From: Megachile rotundata
Taxonomy: Eukaryota; Arthropoda; Insecta; Hymenoptera; Megachilidae
Assembly (NCBI RefSeq): GCF_050947335.1
Contig: NW_027473582.1
Span: forward strand, 1-64,000
DNA length: 64,000 nucleotides
Reading direction: 5' to 3'
Within the stretch, counting starts at the first letter, position 1; each line of letters begins with the position of its first letter. The notes under the pieces were generated by a model. That model was not told the DNA's origin. It worked only from the letters and a program-made list of their open reading frames with translations, and did not search any database. A program made the position numbers and the translations under genes. Shown piece by piece: positions 56,201-64,000 of this stretch.

Positions 56201-57934
56201 GAACGACAATTACTATACTTATTACTGTTATTATTATCAATCTAACTCATATTATTAGACATATTATGCTTATATGATCGAGAGAACGACAATTACTATA
56301 CTTATTACACTCATTACTATTAATCTAACTCATATTATTAACCATATTGTGCAGATATGATCGATAGACCGACAATTACTATACTTATTACTCTTATTAT
56401 TATCAATCTAACTCATATTATTAGCCACATTATGCATATATGATCGATAGAACGGCAATTACTATACTTATTACTCTTATTGTTATCAATCTAACTCATA
56501 TTATTAGCGATATTATGCTTATATGATCGATAGAACGACAATTACTATACTTATTACTCTTATTGTTATCAATCTAACTCATATTATTAGCGATATTATG
56601 CTTATATGAGCGATAGAACGACAATTACTATACTTATTACTCTTATTATTATCAATCTAAATCATATTATTCGCCATATTATGCTTATATGATCGATAGA
56701 ACGGCAATGACTATAGTTATTAGTCTTATTATTATCAATCTAACTCATATTATTAGCCATATTATGCTTATATGATCGATAGAACGGCAATGACTATAGT
56801 TATTAGTCTTATTATTATCAATCTAACTCATATTATTCGCCATATTATGCTTATATGATCGATAGAACGACAATTACTATACTTATTACACTCATTACTA
56901 TTAATCTAACTAATATTATTAACCATATTGTGCAGATATGATCGATAGAACGACAATTACTATACTTATTACACTCATTATTATCAAGCTAACTCATATT
57001 ATTAGCCATATTATGCTTATATGATCGATAGAACGACAATTACTACACTTATTACTCTTATTATTATCAATACAAATCATATTATTCGCCATATTATTCT
57101 TATATGATCGATAGAACGACAATTACTATACTTATTACACTCATTACTATTAATCTAACTCACATTATTAACCATATTGTGCAGATATGATCGATAGAAC
57201 GACAATTACTATACTTATTACTCTTATTATTATCAAGCTAACTCATATTATTAGCCATATTATGCTTATATGATCGATAGAACGACAATTACTATACTTA
57301 TTACTCTTATTATTATCAATCCAAATCATATTATTCGCCATAGTATGCTTATATGGTCGATAGAACGGCATATACTATACATATTACTCTTATTATTATC
57401 AATCTAAATCATATTATTTGCCATATTATGCTTATATGATCGATAGAACGACAATTACTATACTTATTACTCTTATTATTATCAATCTAATTCATATTAT
57501 TAGCCATATTATGCTTATATGATCGATAGACGACAATTACTATACTTATTACTCTTATTATTATTAATCTAACTCATATTATTAACCATATGATGCTTAT
57601 ATGATCGATAGAACGACAATTACTATACTTAGTACTCTTATTATTATCAATCTAAATCATATTATTCGCCATATTATGCTTATATGATCGATAGAACGGC
57701 AATTACTATAGTTATTACTCTTATTATTATGAATCTAACTCATATTATTAGCCATATTATGCTTATATGATCGATAGAATGACAATTACTATACTTATTA
57801 CACTCATTACTATTAATCTAACTCATATTATTAACCATATTGTGCAGATATGATCGATGGAACGACAATTACTATACTTATTACTCTTATTATTATCAAG
57901 CTAACTCATATTATTAGCCATATTATGCTTATAT
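53295..57934 (+). repeat. Tandem 28-monomer duplication (2,320-bp period)
   Basis: Two adjacent copies, 53,295-55,614 and 55,615-57,934. Paired landmarks are the monomer starts 53,624 and 55,944, the CTCATACTATTCGCC variant near 53,514 and 55,834, and ACTACACTTATT near 54,723 and 57,043. The 2,320 bp equals 28 x 83 minus 4 (one 82-bp and one 80-bp monomer). The join is visible as a chimeric monomer at 55,532-55,614: a GATCGATGG head fused to a TCAATCTAAATC/TTCGCC tail. Confidence 0.85.
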
Positions 57935-58237
57935 GATCGATAGAACGACAATTACTATACTTATTACTCTTATTACTATCAATCCAAATCATATTATTCG
58001 CCATATTATGCTTATATGGTCGATAGAACGGCATATACTATACATATTACTCTTATTATTATCAATCTAAATCATATTATTTGCCATATTATGCTTATAT
58101 GATCGATAGAACGACAATTACTATACTTATTACTCTTATTATTATAAATCTAATTCATATTATTAGCCATATTATGCTTATATGATCGATAGACGACAAT
58201 TACTATACTTATTACTCTTATTATTATTAATCTAACT

Positions 58238-59237
58238 CATATTATTAACCATATTGTGCAGATATGACCGATAGAACGACAATTACTATACTTATTACCC
58301 TTATTATTATCAAGCTAACTCATATTATTCGCCATATTATGCTTATATGATCGATAGAACAATTACTGTACTTATTACACTCATTACTACTAATCTAACT
58401 CATATTATTAACCATATTGTGCAGATATGATCGATAGAACGACAATTACTATACTTATTACTCTTATCATTATCAATCTAACTCATATTATTGGCCATAT
58501 TATGCTTCCATGGTCGATAGAACGACAATTACTATACTTATTATTCTTATTATTATCAATCTAACTGATATTATTAGCCATATTATGCTTATATGATCGA
58601 TAGAACGACAATTAATATACTTATTACACTTATTATTATCAATCTAAATCATATTATTCGCCATATTATGCTTATGTGATCGATAGAACCGCAATTACTA
58701 TAGTTATTACTCTTATTTTTATCAATCTAACTCATATTATTAGCCATATTATGCTTCCATGATCGATAGAACGACAATTACTATACTTACTTTTCATATT
58801 ATTATTAATCTAACTCATATTATTAACCATATTATGCAGATATGCTCCATAGGACGACAATTACTATACTTATTACTCTTATTATTATCAATCTAACTCA
58901 TATTATTAGCCACATTATGCATATATGATCGATAGAACGGCAATTACTATACTTATTACTCTTATTGTTATCAATCTAACTCATATTATTAGCGATATTA
59001 TGCTTATATGAGCGATAGAACGACAATTACTATACTTATTACACTCACTACTATTAATCTAACTGATATTATTAACCATATTGTGCAGATATGATCGATA
59101 GAACGACAATTAGTATACTTATTACTCTTATTATTATCAATACAAATCATATTATTCGCCATATTATTCTTATATGATCGATAGAACGACAATTACTATA
59201 CTTATTACACTCATTACTATTAATCTAACTCACATTA
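58238..59237 (+). repeat. Long-range duplicate, copy 2 (12,757-bp offset)
   Basis: Partner of 45,481-46,480, with GCTCCATAGG at 58,844. Small differences: GATATGACCGATAG near 58,265 and TTACCCTTATT near 58,295. Downstream it continues into 59,238-60,000, which matches the 54.8-55.5 kb region rather than the 46.5 kb region, so the copy ends near 59,240. Confidence 0.8.
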
Positions 59238-59579
59238 TTAACCATATTGTGCAGATATGATCGATAGAACGACAATTACTATACTTATTACTCTTATTAT
59301 TATCAAGCTAACTCATATTATTAGCCATATTATGCTTATATGATCGATAGACCGACAATTACTATACTTATTACTCTCATTATTATCAATCCAAATCATA
59401 TTATTCGCCATAGTATGCTTATATGGTCGATAGAACGGCATATACTATACATATTACTCTTATTATTATCAATCTAAATCATATTATTTGTTATATTATG
59501 CTTATATGATCGATAGAACGACAATTACTATACTTATTACTCTTATTATTATCAATCTAATTCATATTATTAGCCATAT

Positions 59580-61480
59580 TATGCTTATATGATCGATAGA
59601 CGACAATTACTATACTTATTACTCTTATTATTATTAATCGAACTCATATTATTAACCATATGATGCTTATATGATCGATAGAACGACAATTACTATACTT
59701 AGTACTCTTATTATTATCAATCTAAATCATATTATTCGCCATATTATGCTTATATGATCGATAGAACGGCAATTACTATAGTTATTACTCTTATTATTAT
59801 GAATCTAACTCATATTATTAGCCATATTATGCTTATATGATCGATAGAATGACAATTACTATACTTATTACACTCATTACTATTAATCTAACTCATATTA
59901 TTAACCATATTGTGCAGATATGATCGATGGAACGACAATTACTATACTTATTACTCTTATTATTATCAAGCTAACTCATATTATTAGCCATATTATGCTT
60001 ATATGATCGATAGAACGACAATTACTATACTTATTACTCTTATTACTATCAATCCAAATCATATTATTCGCCATATTATGCTTATATGGTCGATAGAACG
60101 GCATATACTATACACATTACTCTTATTATTATCAATCTAAATCATATTATTTGCCATATTATGCTTATAGGATCGATAGAACGATAATTACTATACTTAT
60201 TACTCTTATTATTACAAATCTAATTCATATTATTAGCCATATTATGCTTATATGATCGATAGACGACAATTACTATACTTATTACTCTTATTATTATTAA
60301 TCTAACTCATATTATTAACCATATTGTGCAGATATGATCGATAGAACGACAATTACTATACTTATTACTCTTATTATTATCAAGCTAACTCATATTATTC
60401 GCCATATTATGCTTATATGATCGATAGAACAATTACTGTACTTATTACACTCATTACTACTAATCTAACTCATATTATTAACCATATTGTGCAGATATGA
60501 TCGATAGAACGACAATTACTATACTTATTACTCTTATCATTATCAATCTAACTCATATTATTGGCCATATTATGCTTCCATGGTCGATAGAACGACAATT
60601 ACTATACTTATTATTCTTATTATTATTAATCTATCTCATATTGTTAACCGTATTATGCAGACATGATCGATGGAACGACAATTACTATACTTATTACTCT
60701 TATTATTATCAATCTAAATCATATTATTAGCCTTATTATGCTTATATGATCGATAGAACGGCAATTACTATACTTATTACCCTTATTATTATCAATCTAA
60801 CTCATATTATTAGCCATATTATGCTTCCATGATCGATAGAACGACAATTACTATACTTATTACTGTTATTATTATCAATCTAACTGATATTATTAGCCAT
60901 ATTATGCTTATATGATCGATAGAACGACAATTAATATACTTATTACACTTATTATTATCAATCTAAATCATATTATTCGCCATATTATGCTTATGTGATC
61001 GATAGAACCGCAATTACTATAGTTATTACTCTTATTTTTATCAATCTAACTCATATTATTAGCCATATTATGCTTCCATGATCGATAGAACGACAATTAC
61101 TATACTTACTTTTCATATTATTATTAATCTAACTCATATTATTAACCATATTATGCAGATATGATCGATAGGACGACAATTACTATACTTATTACTCTTA
61201 TTATTATCAATCTAACTCATATTATTAGCCACATTATGCATATATGATCGATAGAACGGCAATTACTATACTTATTACTCTTATTGTTATCAATCTAACT
61301 CATATTATTAGCGATATTATGCTTATATGAGCGATAGAACGACAATTACTATACTTATTACTCTTACTATTATCAATCTAAATCATATTATTCGCCATAT
61401 TATCCTTATATGATCGATAGAACGGCAATGACTATAGTTATTAGTCTTATTATTATCAATCTAACTCATATTATTAGCCA
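59580..61480 (+). repeat. Duplicated segment, partner (8,780-bp offset)
   Basis: Partner of 50,800-52,700. Private variants are CTTATAGGATCG and ACGATAATTAC near 60,165-60,190, TTATTACAAATC near 60,210, GTTAACCGTATT near 60,645, and ATTATCCTTATAT near 61,400. These singletons show this copy has begun to diverge. Confidence 0.78.
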
Positions 61481-61494
61481 TATTATGCTTATAT

Positions 61495-63983
61495 GATCGA
61501 TAGAACGACAATTACTATACTTATTACACTCACTACTATTAATCTAACTGATATTATTAACCATATTGTGCAGATATGATCGATAGAACGACAATTAGTA
61601 TACTTATTACTCTTATTATTATCAATCTAACTCATATTATTAGCGATATTATGCTTATATGAGCGATAGAACGACAATTACTATACTTATTACTCTTATT
61701 ATTATCAATCTAAATCATATTATTCGCCATATTATGCTTATATGATCGATAGAACGGCAATTACTATAGTTATTACTCTTATTATTATCAATCTAACTCA
61801 TATTATTAGCCATATTATGCTTCCATGGTCGATAGAACTCCAATTACTATACTTATTATTCTTATTATTATTAATCTAACTCATATTATTAACCATATTA
61901 TGCTAATATGATCGAGAGAACGACAATTACTATACTTATTACACTCACTATTATCAATCTAACTCATATTATTAACCATATTATGCTTATATGATCGATA
62001 GAACGACAATTATTGTGCTTATTACTCTTATCATTATCGATCTAGCTCATATTATTAGCCATATTATGCTTATATGATCGATAGAACGACAATTACTATA
62101 CTTATTACTCTTATTATTATCAATCTAACTCATATTATTAGCCATATTATGCTTAAATGATCGATAGAACGACAATTACTATACTTATTACTGTTATTAT
62201 TATCAATCTAACTCATATTATTCGCCATATTATTCTTATATGATCGATAGAACGACAATTACTATACTTATTACACTCATTACTATTAATCTAATTAATA
62301 TTATTAACCATATTGTGCAGATATGATCGATAGAACGACAATTGCTATACTTATTACACTTATTATTATCAAGCTAACACATATTATTAGCCATATTATG
62401 CTTATATGATCGATAGAACGACAATTACTATACTTATTACTCTTATTATTATCAATACAAATCATATTATTCGCCATATTATTCTTATATGATCGATAGA
62501 ACGACAATTACTACACTTATTACACTCATTACTGTTAATCTAACTCATATTATTAACCATATTGTGCAGATATGATCGATAGAACGACAATTACTATACT
62601 TATTACTCTTATTATTATCAAGCTAACTCATATTATTAGCCATATTATGCTTATATGATCGATAGAACGACAATTACTATACTTATTACTCTTATTATTA
62701 TCAATCCAAATCATATTATTCGCCATAGTATGCTTACATGGTCGATAGAACGGCATATACTATACATATTACTCTTATTATTATCAATCTAAATCATATT
62801 ATTTGCCATATTATGCTTATATGATCGATAGAACGACAATTACTATACTTATTACTCTTATTATTATCAATCTAATTCATATTATTAGCCATATTATGCT
62901 TATATGATCGATAGACGACAATTACTATACTTATTACTCTTATTATTATTAATCGAACTCATATTATTAACCATATGATGCTTATATGATCGATAGAACG
63001 ACAATTACTATACTTAGTACTCTTATTATTATCAATCTAAATCATATTATTCGCCATATTATGCTTATATGATCGATAGAACGGCAATTACTATAGTTAT
63101 TAGTCTTATTATTATCAATCTAACTCATATTATTAGCCATATTATGCTTATATGATCGATAGAACGACAATTACTATACTTATTACACTCACTACTATTA
63201 ATCTAACTGATATTATTAACCATATTGTGCAGATATGATCGATAGAACGACAATTAGTATACTTATTACTCTTATTATTATCAATCTAACTCATATTATT
63301 AGCGATATTATGCTTATATGAGCGATAGAACGACAATTACTATACTTATTACTCTTATTATTATCAATCTAAATCATATTATTCGCCATATTATGCTTAT
63401 ATGATCGATAGAACGGCAATTACTATAGTTATTACTCTTATTATTATCAATCTAACTCATATTATTAGCCATATTATGCTTCCATGGTCGATAGAACTCC
63501 AATTACTATACTTATTATTCTTATTATTATTAATCTAACTCATATTATTAACCATATTATGCAGATATGATCGATAGAACGACAATTACTATACTTATTA
63601 CTCTTATTATTATCAATCTAACTCATATTATTAACCATATTATGCTAATATGATCGAGAGAACGACAATTACTATACTTATTACACTCACTATTATCAAT
63701 CTAACTCATATTATTAACCATATTATGCTTATATGATCGATAGAACGACAATTATTGTGCTTATTACTCTTATCATTATCGATCTAGCTCATATTATTAG
63801 CCATATTATGCTTATATGATCGATAGAACGACAATTACTATACTTATTACTCTTATTATTATTAATCAAACTCATATTATTAACCATATTGTGCAGATAT
63901 GATCGATAGAACGACAATTACTATACTTATTACTCTTATTATTATCAAGCTAACTCATATTATTCGCCATATTATGCTTATAT
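61495..63983 (+). repeat. Tandem duplication at right end (1,742-bp offset)
   Basis: TGCTAATATGATCGAGAG at 61,901 and 63,643, and TATTGTGCTTATTACTC at 62,011 and 63,753, are both 1,742 bp apart (21 x 83 minus 1). Upstream landmarks are 1,659 bp apart (61,495 and 63,154), so the second copy gained one monomer just before 63,643. The TCATTATCGATCTAGCTC monomer (near 62,030 and 63,772) has an extra ATCGAT site and is seen only here. Confidence 0.8.
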
Positions 63984-64000
63984 GATCGATAGAACAATTA

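Larger units (their letters stand above)
15453..64000 (+). repeat. 83-bp satellite array, forward orientation
   Basis: About 48.5 kb of uninterrupted head-to-tail monomers starting GATCGATAGAACGAC or a near variant. Spacing is exactly 83 bp between most successive GATCGAT boxes (15,504, 15,587, 15,670, 15,753). Recurrent length variants are an 82-bp form (GATCGATAGACGAC, one A lost) and an 80-bp form (GATCGATAGAACAATTA, GAC lost). Orientation never changes again and no foreign sequence breaks the array. Differences between monomers are mostly substitutions at a limited set of positions. They are combined into recurring variant types that form higher-order repeats. The array runs off the right edge of the window, ending inside an 80-bp type monomer at 63,984. 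Confidence 0.97.

Noticed and set aside
16332..60730. Forward open frames of 77-111 codons beginning MIDRTTITI or MVDRTTITI
   Set aside because: These are the same monomer pair repeated. The monomer length (83) is not a multiple of 3, so the peptide changes frame at every repeat. Conservation is explained by DNA-level duplication.
46247..62507. Reverse-strand frames of 62-67 codons beginning MSFYRSYKNN at 46,247, 59,004 and 62,304
   Set aside because: They begin at the GAGCGATAG or ATTCTTATATGATC variants of the satellite. They recur only because their segments are duplicated, and nothing supports translation.
1..64000. CRISPR array (regular repeats)
   Set aside because: There are no unique spacers. 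The whole 83-bp unit repeats head to tail with variants, the period is too long for repeat plus spacer of usual kind, and there is no leader or cas gene.
1..64000. Telomere repeats or viral inverted terminal repeats
   Set aside because: No short G-rich telomeric motif is present at either edge. The inversion lies inside the window, and no viral coding sequence is present.
15504..64000. tRNA, rRNA or other structured RNA genes
   Set aside because: No stretch has the GC content, conserved boxes or single-copy sequence expected. Every region is accounted for by the satellite monomer.

Overview
The whole window is satellite DNA. I found no gene, RNA gene, transposon, CRISPR array, origin or unique-sequence island. 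Every stretch is built from an AT-rich tandem monomer of 83 bp (reference copy 48,574-48,656; 20 G+C of 83, about 24% GC). By length there are roughly 770 monomers. A homogeneous satellite with variant monomers arranged in higher-order repeats points to a eukaryotic chromosome (centromeric, pericentromeric, subtelomeric or heterochromatic). I do not recognise the monomer family and cannot name the species.

Layout: (1) 1-15,446 holds monomers in reverse orientation. (2) 15,447-15,452 is a 6-nt junction where orientation flips. (3) 15,453-64,000 holds monomers in forward orientation without further inversion. The two sides of the junction are not merely similar satellite. Positions 1-15,446 are the reverse complement of 15,453 to about 30,719, monomer by monomer and including rare private variants. 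The first 30.7 kb is therefore one giant, nearly perfect palindrome with almost no loop. The left arm is about 179 bases longer, almost entirely because of scattered single-base insertions (many of them G) that the right arm lacks. That pattern is best explained by a fold-back (palindromic) long read or assembly end with poor consensus. A real satellite inversion is the alternative.

The forward array (15.5-64 kb) has clear higher-order structure. An 18-monomer, 1,490-bp unit is present in two full tandem copies plus flanking partial ones (17,163 to about 21,365) and again at 34,649-36,138. A 20-monomer block (about 1,659 bp) recurs at 15,504, 23,874 and 36,969. Tandem and dispersed segmental duplications have offsets of 249, 415, 664, 1,245, 1,742, 2,320, 2,402, 4,060, 5,139, 8,780 and 12,757 bp. 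All lie at or a few bases below whole multiples of 83, as expected from in-register unequal exchange. Several chimeric monomers mark individual exchange points.

Short open frames of 60-116 codons occur throughout, but they are by-products of the monomer sequence (83 is not a multiple of 3; the products are low-complexity I/L/T/Y/S strings). None is annotated as a gene.
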